From CAZBLP01 sp964492825 (lineage in GTDB: Bacteria; DYJV01), in assembly GCA_964492825.1 (NCBI GenBank), contig CAZBLP010000002.1:1-64000 (forward strand): a stretch of DNA of 64,000 nt, written 5' to 3'. This document shows, piece after piece, positions 35,327 to 44,881 of this stretch; position 1 is the stretch's first letter, and every line of letters begins with the position of its first letter. The notes under the pieces are model-generated. The model was given only the letters and a program-made list of their open reading frames with translations. It did not search any database and was not told the DNA's origin. The position numbers and the translations under genes were made by a program.

Positions 35327-37090
35327 CTATGTTCTTTTAAATCTTTTAAAAATTTCATTTCTGGTAATTTCTATTAGAATAGGCCTGCCATGGGGGCAAG
35401 TTCTATTGTTAGGTACTGAATCTAACTCTTTAAGTAAAAAACTAATATTTTTAGTATCAAGTCTGGTGCCAGCTTTTATAGCGGATTTACAGGCTATTGA
35501 AGCTAATATTTTTTCATTTATTTCATCAATGGTATGAGAGCTATTTTTATATTCAAATTCTTTGATTAATATTTCTATAAGCTCTTTTGGGTCTATATGT
35601 TCAAGCATTGCTGGCATTCCTTTTAAAACCAGGGTTTTTTCATCAAATTGTTCAATAAAAACACCTAATTGGTTGATTTTATCCAAAAATTTCAACAAAA
35701 TAGCTTTTTCATTTTCAGAAATATCCAGAATTTCAGGCATGAGTAATTTTTTGACAATTTTTTGACCTGAGGATAAATTGGATTTTAGTTTTTCAAGCTG
35801 TATCCTTTCATGAGCTGCATGTTGGTCAATTATATATATAGATTCTCCTTTTTTGAAAATTAAAAAAGTATCCAAAAAATTGCCTATATAATCAAGAGAT
35901 TTGTAAAAATTTGTTTCAGTTTCAACAGTATTAATTGAAAAATGTTTTTCAAAAGTGATATCCTCATCCAAATCATCATGAATACCTAAATCAATATCTT
36001 CTTTAACCCTGTATTTTTCAATGGAAGATTTAATAAAGTTCTTAAATTTATCAAATGAATCTATGGGGTTATCGTCGTTTGTCGGTTTCTCAAAAGAAAT
36101 TGATGAGCATGAAATTACAGTTTGAATATTATTCCTAATAAGATTAAAAAGTCTTTGGCTATTATGAAATTTTACTTCCAATTTGGCAGGATGCACATTT
36201 ATATCAACTTTGGCAGGATCAATATTAATATACAGAAAAATATATGGGTATCTTTTTTCAAAAATTTTTCCTTTGTAAGCTTCTTTTATAGCAAAGTATA
36301 TTGTCCTATCTTTAATAAATCTTCCGTTTAAAAATATACTTACATCATTAGAATATGCTGTTGTAATGTCCGGAGGCGATACGTAACCTGAAATGTAAAA
36401 TTCTTCATCTTCTATTGTAAAAGGAATAAGCTTTGAGGATATATTTTCCGAATAAATTTGCTCAATTCTATCTATAATGTTTTTACATTTTGGATAGAAT
36501 TTTGTACGGTTATTTGAAATAAATGTGAATTCTTTTAGAGGGTTAGACAGGAGAAACCTTTTCACAACATTGTCTATATAAGCATTTTCCGTAGCTGGTT
36601 TTTTAAGAAATTTCAGACGAGCAGGAACATTAAAAAAAAGATCCCTGACTTCAATGGTAAAACCGGGATTAATGGCAACTTCTGAGACATTTTTAATAAC
36701 TCCGCCTTCTAAAAATATCTCAAATCCAATATTGCAATTAATAGTTTTACTTTTTGTTCTGATTTTGCTAACTGAAGCAATGCTGGGTAATGCTTCACCT
36801 CTGAATCCTAAAGTAGTAATAGAATATAAGTCATTAATGTCTGATATTTTACTTGTGGCGTGTCTTTCAAAAGCAAGGAGGAGATCGTCTCTTGTTAATC
36901 CTTCGCCATTATCAGAAACTTTAATGAGTTTTTGACCAGCATTTTTAATTTCAATTTTAATTTTATTTGCTTTTGCATCAATAGAGTTTTCTACAAGTTC
37001 TTTTACAATTGAAGCAGGTCTCTCAACAACTTCACCAGCTGCAATTTTATTAATAATTGTATCAGGTAGCAATTTGATTTTATGAGTCAT
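35327..37090 (-). CDS. mutL: DNA mismatch repair protein MutL
   Basis: 587 residues. The GHKL ATPase has IAAGEVVERPASIVKELVENS, DNGEGL, TLGFRGEALPSI and VDINVHPAK. The C-terminal domain carries DQHAAHERIQLE near residue 420, which is the metal-binding endonuclease motif of nicking MutL proteins, with ACKSAIKAG and CPHGRPILIE completing the site. So this MutL nicks DNA itself and does not need MutH. It overlaps recJ by four bases; the two repair nucleases are translated together. MutS is not in the window. Confidence 0.95.
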   Translation of the reverse strand: MTHKIKLLPDTIINKIAAGEVVERPASIVKELVENSIDAKANKIKIEIKNAGQKLIKVSDNGEGLTRDDLLLAFERHATSKISDINDLYSITTLGFRGEALPSIASVSKIRTKSKTINCNIGFEIFLEGGVIKNVSEVAINPGFTIEVRDLFFNVPARLKFLKKPATENAYIDNVVKRFLLSNPLKEFTFISNNRTKFYPKCKNIIDRIEQIYSENISSKLIPFTIEDEEFYISGYVSPPDITTAYSNDVSIFLNGRFIKDRTIYFAIKEAYKGKIFEKRYPYIFLYINIDPAKVDINVHPAKLEVKFHNSQRLFNLIRNNIQTVISCSSISFEKPTNDDNPIDSFDKFKNFIKSSIEKYRVKEDIDLGIHDDLDEDITFEKHFSINTVETETNFYKSLDYIGNFLDTFLIFKKGESIYIIDQHAAHERIQLEKLKSNLSSGQKIVKKLLMPEILDISENEKAILLKFLDKINQLGVFIEQFDEKTLVLKGMPAMLEHIDPKELIEILIKEFEYKNSSHTIDEINEKILASIACKSAIKAGTRLDTKNISFLLKELDSVPNNRTCPHGRPILIEITRNEIFKRFKRT

Positions 37091-38805
37091 GATAATTTTT
37101 CTATATCTTTAATTTTTAGCTTAATATCCATTTTGCCGTTCTCTTTGTATGAATATGGATAATAAGAAATATTCAGAGAGTCACCAATAGTAATATTGTC
37201 ACGCATTCTGTTAAAAGCCAGAGCTTCAAAAGATGAATGCCCCTGTTCAAGAATCATTTTAATATGATTGACTCCGAAAACTTTAACTGAGGTAACAAGC
37301 ACATCTTCAGTAAGTAAAGTCGGTTCTATATTGGATGGCCCAAATGGCTCAAGCATTTGGAATTCTCTAATTAAAGAGTCTCTAATATCTGAAAAAGAGA
37401 CTTTTTTATCAACAAATATTTTTTTGTAAAAATCTTCTTTTCTGGTAAGCTTTTTAACTGTATATTCAAAAGCGTCAATAAAATCATGTAGCTTTTCTTT
37501 TTTTAATGTAATACCTGCTGCATACTTGTGTCCTCCAAAGCTTTCTAAAAATTCTGAACACAAATTTAAAGCTTCATAAATATCAAAATTTTTAATACTT
37601 CTTGCAGAGCCTTTTCCAATATCATCTTTAAAACTGATAAGAATAGTAGGTTTATAATATTTTTCAACAAGCCTTGACGATACTATGCCAATAACCCCTT
37701 CGTGCCAATTTTCAGAATATAAAACAATGCTTTGTTTATTTTTAAAATTTTTACTTTTTTCCATTATAGATAATGCTTCATTTAATATTTTTTCTTCAAT
37801 TTTTTGTCTTTCGTAATTATTTCGTTCTAACAATGATGCTATTTTTAAAGCATCTGAATAGCTGTCAGTGGTTAAAAGATTTACTCCTAAAGTGGCATTG
37901 TCCAATCTCCCAATAGCATTAATTCTTGGGGCTAATCTAAATCCAACGTTCCAGTAGTTTAATTGTCCTTCCCTGATTCCACAGATTTGCTTTAATGCTT
38001 TTACTCCCATTCTATTTGAACGTTCTAATTCTGATAAACCAAATTTTACCAAAATTCTGTTATCAAATTTTAACGGGCATATATCTGCAATTGTGCCAAG
38101 TGCAACTAAATCAAGGAAATTTTTTAAATTTAATTCATCTTTATTTTTCCAGAAATTAGAATCTCTAAGCTTCATTCGTAAACCAATCAACAGATAAAAT
38201 GCTATTCCAACACCAGCAAGATCTTTAAAGGGGAAATTACAGTCTTTCTGTTTCGGGTCAACAATTGCAAAAGCAGGAGGTACATCCTCAGGTACTTCAT
38301 GGTGATCTGTGACAATAACATCAATGCCAAGAGATTTTGCAAATTCAATTTCTGCTATATTGCTAATACCACAATCAACAGTAATAATTAGTTTGATATT
38401 TTCAGATTTAAATTTTTTTATTGCATCTATATTGAGGCCGTATCCTTCTGAAAGTCTTGATGGAATGTAAAACAAAATATTTTCAGATGCACCAATTAAT
38501 TTGAAAAAACTGTAAAGTAACGAAACCGATGTAATGCCATCTACATCATAGTCGCCATAAATAACTATTTTCTGTTGTTTTTTAAAAGCATAAATTATCC
38601 TATCGCAGGCTTGCTCCAAATTTTTTAATAAAAGAGGAAATGTCAGAGATTGTAAAGTAATATTGAAAAATTTTTTTATTACTTCAGGTTCAGTAAGCCC
38701 CCTGTTAATTAAAATTTGAGATGTTATGTTGCTGATTTTAAATTTTTTAGATATAGAATCTTGGAGATTTTTATCTTCGTCATAAATAATCCATTGACTT
38801 TTCAT
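37087..38805 (-). CDS. recJ: Single-strand-specific exonuclease RecJ
   Basis: 572 residues of the DHH family. YGDYDVDGITSVSLLYSF, TVDCGIS, VTDHHEVPEDVP and the later GVGIAFYLL and RINAIGRLDNA are DHH motifs, followed by DHHA1 (SFGGHKYAAGITL) and an OB fold. It degrades 5' single-stranded DNA ends in recombination and mismatch repair. It runs into mutL with a four-base overlap. Confidence 0.94.
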   Translation of the reverse strand: MKSQWIIYDEDKNLQDSISKKFKISNITSQILINRGLTEPEVIKKFFNITLQSLTFPLLLKNLEQACDRIIYAFKKQQKIVIYGDYDVDGITSVSLLYSFFKLIGASENILFYIPSRLSEGYGLNIDAIKKFKSENIKLIITVDCGISNIAEIEFAKSLGIDVIVTDHHEVPEDVPPAFAIVDPKQKDCNFPFKDLAGVGIAFYLLIGLRMKLRDSNFWKNKDELNLKNFLDLVALGTIADICPLKFDNRILVKFGLSELERSNRMGVKALKQICGIREGQLNYWNVGFRLAPRINAIGRLDNATLGVNLLTTDSYSDALKIASLLERNNYERQKIEEKILNEALSIMEKSKNFKNKQSIVLYSENWHEGVIGIVSSRLVEKYYKPTILISFKDDIGKGSARSIKNFDIYEALNLCSEFLESFGGHKYAAGITLKKEKLHDFIDAFEYTVKKLTRKEDFYKKIFVDKKVSFSDIRDSLIREFQMLEPFGPSNIEPTLLTEDVLVTSVKVFGVNHIKMILEQGHSSFEALAFNRMRDNITIGDSLNISYYPYSYKENGKMDIKLKIKDIEKLS

Positions 38806-38885
38806 GTTAATTTAATTATCATAAAATACTAAATTATTCAATGAGTTTTTATGGTTATAATTTGGCTAATTTTCAAGGAGTTATT

Positions 38886-39509
38886 ATGAAAAAGCAAAGA
38901 AGTTATGAAATAGCTTATAAAATAGCTGTAGAAAATCTTATTAAATTAAATTTTGTTGATATTTTAGATAAAATTAAATATTCAGGTTGTAATATTATAG
39001 ATTGTAGAGAAAATAGAATTGAATTTGAGATAAAACTTTTTAATGATATCTATAGTATAACTTATCCTGATTTCACTTTTAATAGCAAAACTTCAAAGGT
39101 TGTCTCTCTTGCTACTAAAATAATAATTTTACATTATTTGGAAAATTCTGGTCCATTTTTGAAGCCAACAGGGGAGCTGGTAAGTTATAAGCATATTCCA
39201 GGAGCCTTTAACTATTATCCTGTTTTTCAAAAAAAGTCTATTTTACCTTTATTGGAGAAATATCGTACAATTCAGGATCTGAAAACCATATGTGAAAAAA
39301 TAGAAGGAACAAAAATGGAAATGGGTGATTTTGCTTTTAAAATAAAAGTATTTCCAAAAATAGACATTGTGGTTATATTTTGGGAAGGAGATGAGGAATT
39401 TTCTTCTACTTTGGATTTTTTATTTGATTCAAGCATAAAAGATATGCTATCATTGGAAGATATTGTAGTATTGGCTCAAATGCTAAGCAAAAGAATGTTG
39501 TTTGTTTAA
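38886..39509 (+). CDS. DUF3786 protein
   Basis: 207 residues, MKKQRSYEIAYKIAVENLI start. The centre holds a FKPTGELVSYKHIPGAFNYYPVF segment and a MEMGDFAFKIKVFPKIDIVV strand pair, then FWEGDEEFSSTLDFLFD and MLSLEDIVVLA, the DUF3786 core. The open frame begins at 38841, but AAGGAG lies directly before the ATG at 38886. It diverges from recJ. Downstream are a 70-residue protein and a nitroreductase on the same strand. Its C-terminal half is close in pattern to the protein at 34154, and both relate to the C-terminal part of the Fe-S protein at 8974. Confidence 0.78.
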   Translation: MKKQRSYEIAYKIAVENLIKLNFVDILDKIKYSGCNIIDCRENRIEFEIKLFNDIYSITYPDFTFNSKTSKVVSLATKIIILHYLENSGPFLKPTGELVSYKHIPGAFNYYPVFQKKSILPLLEKYRTIQDLKTICEKIEGTKMEMGDFAFKIKVFPKIDIVVIFWEGDEEFSSTLDFLFDSSIKDMLSLEDIVVLAQMLSKRMLFV

Positions 39510-39636
39510 TTAGTTATTAGAAATTAATCTAAGCATAAAAAGTTCAATTAACTTGTTCAAAATAAAAATAATGGAAATTGAAGACAAATTATTGTATAAA
39601 GAAAAGCCAGAGAGGAAATAAAATATAGCTTGAGCA

Positions 39637-39849
39637 ATGATAGATATTCAAGATAAAAAAATTTTACATTATATTATCAGAATAAAACCTCAAAACAAAA
39701 AAGCTATTTATGTGGAAGCAATAAATGCTTTAAATCCTTTTGTTAAACCTGGATATAGATTTGTTACTGTTTCAATTAATGAAAAAAATTTAGAGGAGTT
39801 CAGAAAACTTTTAGAACAAGGATTAGTTGAAGCATATTTTTATATTTAA
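39637..39849 (+). CDS. Small uncharacterised protein
   Basis: 70 residues beginning MIDIQDKKILHYIIRIKP, alpha/beta in character with no cysteines, ending VEAYFYI. It may belong to the DUF4911 group of small proteins, but the match is by eye only. No good ribosome binding site precedes the ATG. The 127 bases upstream hold no recognisable feature. Followed after 15 bases by a nitroreductase gene. Confidence 0.55.
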   Translation: MIDIQDKKILHYIIRIKPQNKKAIYVEAINALNPFVKPGYRFVTVSINEKNLEEFRKLLEQGLVEAYFYI

Positions 39850-39864
39850 TTTAAAGAGGATAAA

Positions 39865-40380
39865 ATGAAAGAATCATGTTATGAATTAATAAAAAAAAGA
39901 AGAAGCATAAGAAATTTTCTTAATAAAGATGTTAAGATGAATATAATCTACCAAATTTTAGATGCTGCAAGATGGGCGCCTTCAGGTCTTAACAATCAAC
40001 CATGGAAATTTGTTATTATAAAAAATTCTGTTGTAAAGGAAAAAATTGGTAATTTATCACATTATAAAAGGATTTTTATAGAAGCACCTGTTATTATCCC
40101 ATTTTTTTTGGATAAAAATTCTATTTACCATAGAGAAAAAGATATTATGGGAGTTGGTGCTGCTGTTGAAAATATATTGCTTGCAGCTGAGGCTCTTGAC
40201 TTAGGTGCTGTTTGGCTGGGAGAAATTTTAAAAGCAAGAGAAGAAGTAGAAAGAATATTAGATACTCCTGATAATTTAGAGCTTTTAGGTGTTGTTGCTT
40301 TAGGATATCCAGCTGATAAGAAATATAAAGAGAGAAAAAGGAAAGAATTTCAAGAGATAATTTTTAAAGAAATTTTGTAA
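39865..40380 (+). CDS. Nitroreductase-family flavoprotein
   Basis: 171 residues. KKRRSIRNFLNKDV, AARWAPSGLNNQPWKFVII and GVGAAVENILLAAEALDLGAVWLG are the FMN-binding motifs, and the C-terminal VVALGYPADKK is typical. It is a short member, probably a homodimer using NAD(P)H; its substrate is not evident. AGAGGA lies before the ATG. Confidence 0.88.
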   Translation: MKESCYELIKKRRSIRNFLNKDVKMNIIYQILDAARWAPSGLNNQPWKFVIIKNSVVKEKIGNLSHYKRIFIEAPVIIPFFLDKNSIYHREKDIMGVGAAVENILLAAEALDLGAVWLGEILKAREEVERILDTPDNLELLGVVALGYPADKKYKERKRKEFQEIIFKEIL

Positions 40381-40413
40381 TTTATTTGTTTGAATAAATA
40401 GGGGAGATATTAA

Positions 40414-41790
40414 TTGAATAAAATAAAAACAATTATAGCGTTATTATGCTTGTTAAGTTTTTTTGTTTCCTGTTTTAAAAAGAACATACCTAAGGTTGTA
40501 GAACCTGATCCTTTATATAATCAAGCAGTTTCTCTATTCAAAAGAGGTAAGTTTGAAAAAGCGTCGGAGAAATTTTTAGAGTTTAAAAACAGATTTCCGT
40601 TTGACAGAAGAATTCTTGAAGTTGAGATAAAATATTGCGACAGTTTATACAAAGCAGAAAAATATATAGAAGCAGAAAACGCATATCTTGAATTTATTAA
40701 ATTGCACCCTAAAAACAAATTAATAACTTATGCCTATTATCAACTTGGGATGATTCAATATAAACAGATTTCCACAATAGACAGAGACCAATCAAAACTT
40801 CATGAAGCTATAAAATATTTTTCATTTCTAATAAAAAGATTTCCAAAAAGCAGATTTGCATCAATAGGATTGCACCGAATGCACGAATGCAAAAGAAAAC
40901 TAGCCAAAAATAATTTTTATATAGGTTATTTTTATTTTAAACAGAAAAGATATGAAGCTGCAATTGCAAGATTTGAAAAAATTTTAAAATTGTATCCAGG
41001 TTTTATTGATGATAAGGTCTTATACTATCTTGGTAAATCTTATATTGATATAGGTAATAAAGAGAAAGCTTTCAATATTTTAAAAAATTTAGTGAATATT
41101 TTTCCTAAAAGCAAGTATAATTATAGAGCAAAACAATTATTGAAAAATCCCAAAAAAGACAAATTTAAATTTTGGGCAAGGTTTAAAGAATATTATTTTA
41201 TGAGTGAAGATGACATTAAAGATGCCTATTATGCGCCAGGCAGACAGCAATTTGCATATCCACCTTCATCAACATACGCACTTGATTCAAAATCTTTATC
41301 AGAGAAAAAAAGAACCCTTATTTCATTAGAAACTGCTAAAATAATTAAAAAAGAATTTCAAAAAACAGAAGACATTTCAAAAGAAAAAAGTGAAGAAAAT
41401 AAAATACCGGTGAATGTTTCAGCTAATGAAGTTGATTATCTTGATAATGGGCAAAAAGTGGTTTTTCAAGGCGGAGTAGTTGTGACAAGAGAAGATTTAG
41501 TGATAAAATGTAGCAAACTAATTGCATATTTAAATAAAAAAAATAAAAATATTTATAAGATTGAAGCTATTGACGGGGTTGAGTTGTATTACCTTACAAA
41601 AGAGGGACATGCTGAAAGAATAGTGTATTATGTTCCTGAAGATAAAGTTACAATGTTTGGTAATCCCTATTTGAAAGATGGAAATAGTTTGGTTACAGGA
41701 GATAAAATAATTTATTTTGTTTCAACTCAAAAAGTATTTGTTTTAGGTGGTAATAAAAGAAGAGGAGAGATTATTATTAAGGGGAAATAA
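40414..41790 (+). CDS. Lipoprotein with BamD-like TPR domain fused to an LptA/OstA-like domain
   Basis: 458 residues starting at TTG (GGGGAG seven bases upstream). A lipoprotein signal with lipobox LSFFVSC anchors it in the envelope. Residues about 35-260 are tetratricopeptide repeats of the BamD/YfiO type (ASEKFLEFKNRFPFDRRI, ENAYLEFIKLHPKNKLITYAYY and further repeats). After a low-complexity spacer, residues about 335-458 form an OstA/LptA-like beta-domain (VNVSANEVDYLDNGQKVVF, the VVTREDLVIKCSKLIAYL strand, LVTGDKIIYFV). BamD works in outer-membrane protein assembly and LptA in lipopolysaccharide transport; I know of no such fusion as a standard family. Immediately followed by moeA. Confidence 0.82.
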   Translation: MNKIKTIIALLCLLSFFVSCFKKNIPKVVEPDPLYNQAVSLFKRGKFEKASEKFLEFKNRFPFDRRILEVEIKYCDSLYKAEKYIEAENAYLEFIKLHPKNKLITYAYYQLGMIQYKQISTIDRDQSKLHEAIKYFSFLIKRFPKSRFASIGLHRMHECKRKLAKNNFYIGYFYFKQKRYEAAIARFEKILKLYPGFIDDKVLYYLGKSYIDIGNKEKAFNILKNLVNIFPKSKYNYRAKQLLKNPKKDKFKFWARFKEYYFMSEDDIKDAYYAPGRQQFAYPPSSTYALDSKSLSEKKRTLISLETAKIIKKEFQKTEDISKEKSEENKIPVNVSANEVDYLDNGQKVVFQGGVVVTREDLVIKCSKLIAYLNKKNKNIYKIEAIDGVELYYLTKEGHAERIVYYVPEDKVTMFGNPYLKDGNSLVTGDKIIYFVSTQKVFVLGGNKRRGEIIIKGK

Positions 41791-43023
41791 GTGCGTAAAG
41801 ATATATCAGTAAAAGAAGCAATTAATTTAATTTTAAATTATACAAATATTTTAGGCACAGAAAAAGTTTTTCTATCTGACGCTATTAACAGAGTTATTGC
41901 AGAGGATATTATAGCAACTTATAATATTCCTCCATATGATAATTCTGCAATGGACGGATTTGCATTGAAATATGAAGATACTATAGGAGCTTCATCCAAC
42001 AACCCTGTAAAACTTAAAATAATCGGGACAATTTCAGCTGGTTCTGTTTTTGATAAATCTGTTAAAGAAGGTGAAGCTGTTAAAATTATGACAGGTGGCA
42101 AAATTCCTGAAGGTACAGATTGTATTGCAAGAAAAGAGATTGTTAGAGAGGAAAATGGCTATATATATATTTCTGAAAGATTGTCAAAAAACAATGATCT
42201 CAGAAAAACAGGCGAAGATATTAAAAAAGGTGAAATTATTATAAAAAAATATTCAAATATAACACCTGCTGTAGCAGGTATTGTTGCATCTTTTGGGAGA
42301 AGTTATATTAAAGTTTTTAAAAAGCCTATAGTTACAGTGCTTATAACAGGAGATGAGATTGTTGATATAGATGAAGAACTTTCAGATGGTCAAATTAGAA
42401 ATTCAAATGGTTTTACATTGAGAGGCTTGCTTCAAGGTGAAAAAATAAATGCTTTTTTTACAGAAATTGTTAAAGATGAGCCTGAAATATTAAAAAGCCA
42501 AATAGAGAATTCGTTAAATTCAGATATTATTCTCTCAACTGGTGGTGTTTCAATGGGAGATTACGATTTTGTAAAAGATATTACCATTGAATTAGGTTTT
42601 GAGCCTATTTTCTGGAGGGTTAGAGTAAAGCCGGGAAAGCCTTTGTTTTTTGCAAGAAAAAATAGAACACTCTTTTTCGGGATACCAGGAAATCCGGTTT
42701 CCACAATGTCAAGTTTTTACAATTTTATTTTGCCATGTATAAAAAAAATGAGTGGTAAAAAAGAACTTTTTCTCAGGAGATTTAAAGCGACGCTTGAGTC
42801 TAATATTAAAAGAAAAGATTTTAGATGTGAATTTATAAGAGGAATATTAACAATAAAAAAAAATAAATTTTATGTTACACCAACCGGAGCACAAGGTTCA
42901 GGTATATTATCATCTATGAAAAAGGGTAATTGTTTTATTATAGTTGATGAAGGAGAACCATTGATTCAAAAAGGTGATGAAGTTAATGTAGCAGTTTTTG
43001 ATTCTAATTTTTATTATGAATAA
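41791..43023 (+). CDS. moeA: Molybdopterin molybdenumtransferase MoeA
   Basis: 410 residues. MoeA inserts molybdate into adenylated molybdopterin. The start is GTG with AAGGGG upstream. Motifs: YNIPPYDNSAMDGFAL, TGGKIPEGTDCIAR, the domain-III TGDEIV...RNSNGFTLRGLL, STGGVSMGDYDFVKD and FGIPGNPVSTMSSFYNF. It points to molybdoenzymes in the organism. It follows the lipoprotein gene without a gap and overlaps the VanZ-like gene. Confidence 0.95.
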   Translation: MRKDISVKEAINLILNYTNILGTEKVFLSDAINRVIAEDIIATYNIPPYDNSAMDGFALKYEDTIGASSNNPVKLKIIGTISAGSVFDKSVKEGEAVKIMTGGKIPEGTDCIARKEIVREENGYIYISERLSKNNDLRKTGEDIKKGEIIIKKYSNITPAVAGIVASFGRSYIKVFKKPIVTVLITGDEIVDIDEELSDGQIRNSNGFTLRGLLQGEKINAFFTEIVKDEPEILKSQIENSLNSDIILSTGGVSMGDYDFVKDITIELGFEPIFWRVRVKPGKPLFFARKNRTLFFGIPGNPVSTMSSFYNFILPCIKKMSGKKELFLRRFKATLESNIKRKDFRCEFIRGILTIKKNKFYVTPTGAQGSGILSSMKKGNCFIIVDEGEPLIQKGDEVNVAVFDSNFYYE

Positions 43024-43345
43024 CAGTTTTCTTAAAATATTAAGCTGCCTATTTTTAGCTATTATTTTATTTTTATCAATAATCAAAATAAATAATACAA
43101 ATCTACCAGAGCAAAGTGACAAAGTTGCTCATTTCATTATGTATATCTTTTGTTCAGCATCATTTTATTTTTTACAATTTAGATACTACATTTTATTTTC
43201 AATTAGTTATGGTATTTTAATGGAGATAATACAATATTTTATTCCTTGGCGAAGTTTTTCTATTGCTGATATTATTGCCAATTCAATAGGTGCAGTAAGT
43301 TTTTTATTGATTTTAAAATTCTTATATAATAAAAAATTATTATGA
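43016..43345 (+). CDS. VanZ-family membrane protein
   Basis: 109 residues with four hydrophobic segments. DKVAHFIMYIFCSASF, ILMEIIQYFIPWRSFSIADIIANSIGAV is the VanZ-like core (conserved D, E, Q and R/D around the third helix). Function of stand-alone VanZ-like proteins is uncertain. The frame can start at a TTG at 42998, but the ATG at 43016, overlapping the moeA stop, gives a better start. No clear ribosome binding site. Confidence 0.8.
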   Translation: MNNSFLKILSCLFLAIILFLSIIKINNTNLPEQSDKVAHFIMYIFCSASFYFLQFRYYILFSISYGILMEIIQYFIPWRSFSIADIIANSIGAVSFLLILKFLYNKKLL

Positions 43346-43366
43346 TTACTGATACTAAAAAAGTGT

Positions 43367-43395
43367 TTGACAGAATTAAAAAAACATAGTAATAA
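43367..43395 (+). promoter_or_regulatory. Promoter of the TRAP transporter operon
   Basis: A perfect -35 TTGACA (43367-43372) and TAATAA (43390-43395) are separated by 17 bases, 40 bases before the dctP start. Confidence 0.55.
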
Positions 43396-43434
43396 TTATT
43401 TTTCATGTTTTAATTAAATTAAAAGGGGGATAAT

Positions 43435-44403
43435 ATGAAAAAATGGTTTTTGTTGGCAATTATTTTTGTGTTTACAATGAGTATTTCTTTATTTGGTGCT
43501 GTAAAAATGAAAATAGGCATAGTTACAACACCACAGTCAGGCCATTATGTGGCATGTAAAAAATTTAAAGAAATTGTAGAAAAAGAATCGAAAGGGAGAT
43601 TTACATTTAAAATTTATCACAGTGCTTCTCTTGGCAATGAAAGCTCTATTCTACAGCAGATTCAGCTTGGTACAGTAGATTTAGGAGTTATTACTTCTGG
43701 TCCAATTGGAAATTTCAATAAAAAAATACAGCTTTTTGATTTACCTTTTATTTTTAAAGATTACAAACAAGCTGATAAAATATTAGATGGTCCTATTGGC
43801 CAAGGAGTATTAAACTCACTTGCAAAGCAAGGATTCAAAGGGATGCATTTTTTAGAGAATGGTTTCAGAAATCTTACAAACAACATTAGGCCGGTTCATA
43901 CAGTTGCAGATGTTAAGGGATTAAAAATCAGGACAATGGCAGCTCCAATGCATGTGAAATTATGGAGAATGCTTGGTGCTAATCCTACTCCAATGGGATG
44001 GCCTATTAATACTGCTTTGCAGCAGGGTACTATTGATGGTCAGGAAAATCCACTTTGGGTTATAGATAAATATAAACTTTATGAAGTGCAAAAATATTTA
44101 TCTTTTACAAGACATGTTTATTCACCTCTTGTATTTATTATGAATTTAAATAAATTTAAAGCTTTGTCTAAAAATGATCAGAAGCTGTTTTTAAAAGCAG
44201 CTAAAATAGCATCTAATTTTGAAAGAAAATGGAACAGAGATAATAATGCCGGATTTTTAAAACATTTAAAACAAATGGGAATGAAAATTGACGAACATCC
44301 TGATGTTAACAGTTTTAGAAAAAAAGTTGCTCCTATGTATAATGATGCTAAAAAAGTAATTGGTGCAGATTTAGTGGAGAAACTGTTAAAAGCTATTAAA
44401 TAG
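43435..44403 (+). CDS. dctP: TRAP transporter periplasmic substrate-binding protein (DctP type)
   Basis: 322 residues with a signal peptide (MKKWFLLAIIFVFTMSISLFG). The mature protein shows the DctP family pattern: GHYVACKKFKEIVEKES, GNESSILQQIQLGTVDLG, the substrate-arginine region GLKIRTMAAPMHVKLWRM and GTIDGQENPLWVI. Such proteins bind carboxylates (C4-dicarboxylates, 2-oxoacids, sialic or uronic acids); the substrate cannot be assigned. AAGGGGG lies before the ATG. First gene of a complete dctP-Q-M set. Confidence 0.92.
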   Translation: MKKWFLLAIIFVFTMSISLFGAVKMKIGIVTTPQSGHYVACKKFKEIVEKESKGRFTFKIYHSASLGNESSILQQIQLGTVDLGVITSGPIGNFNKKIQLFDLPFIFKDYKQADKILDGPIGQGVLNSLAKQGFKGMHFLENGFRNLTNNIRPVHTVADVKGLKIRTMAAPMHVKLWRMLGANPTPMGWPINTALQQGTIDGQENPLWVIDKYKLYEVQKYLSFTRHVYSPLVFIMNLNKFKALSKNDQKLFLKAAKIASNFERKWNRDNNAGFLKHLKQMGMKIDEHPDVNSFRKKVAPMYNDAKKVIGADLVEKLLKAIK

Positions 44404-44404
44404 C

Positions 44405-44881
44405 ATGTTTCAAAAGATAAGTGATTCTCTTAATAAAATAACAGAGATAGTGGTAATGGTTTTAATGGCTGCTATCTCTGTTATAATTTTCGGACAAGTA
44501 GTATGCAGGTATGTATTTAATCATTCTCTTTACTGGTCAGAAGAAGTAGGGAGATACATTTTAGTATGGATAACTTTTTTAGGTGCGTCAGTTGGGGTTA
44601 AGAGATATGCTCATATAGGAATAGATTTTTTATACAATAAAGCCAGAGGCTTTTTTAAAAAAATAATAGATTTTGCAATTGTTATTTTAGGAATTTTTTT
44701 TGCAGGAATTATCTGTTATTTTGGGTATAGATTTTCATATTTTGTAAGATTTCAAAAATCAGCTGCGCTTCTCATGCCTATGACAATCCCTTATGCATCA
44801 ATATGTGTCGGGGGATTTTTAATGTTAATTCATTTTTTTTCAGATTTGATTAAGATTTTCAGGAAAAAGAGAACAAAATGA
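44405..44881 (+). CDS. dctQ: TRAP transporter small membrane subunit (DctQ)
   Basis: 158 residues, four transmembrane helices. FGQVVCRYVFNHSLYWSEEVGRYILVWITFLGAS is the DctQ hallmark. It starts one base after the dctP stop and overlaps dctM by four bases. Confidence 0.93.
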   Translation: MFQKISDSLNKITEIVVMVLMAAISVIIFGQVVCRYVFNHSLYWSEEVGRYILVWITFLGASVGVKRYAHIGIDFLYNKARGFFKKIIDFAIVILGIFFAGIICYFGYRFSYFVRFQKSAALLMPMTIPYASICVGGFLMLIHFFSDLIKIFRKKRTK

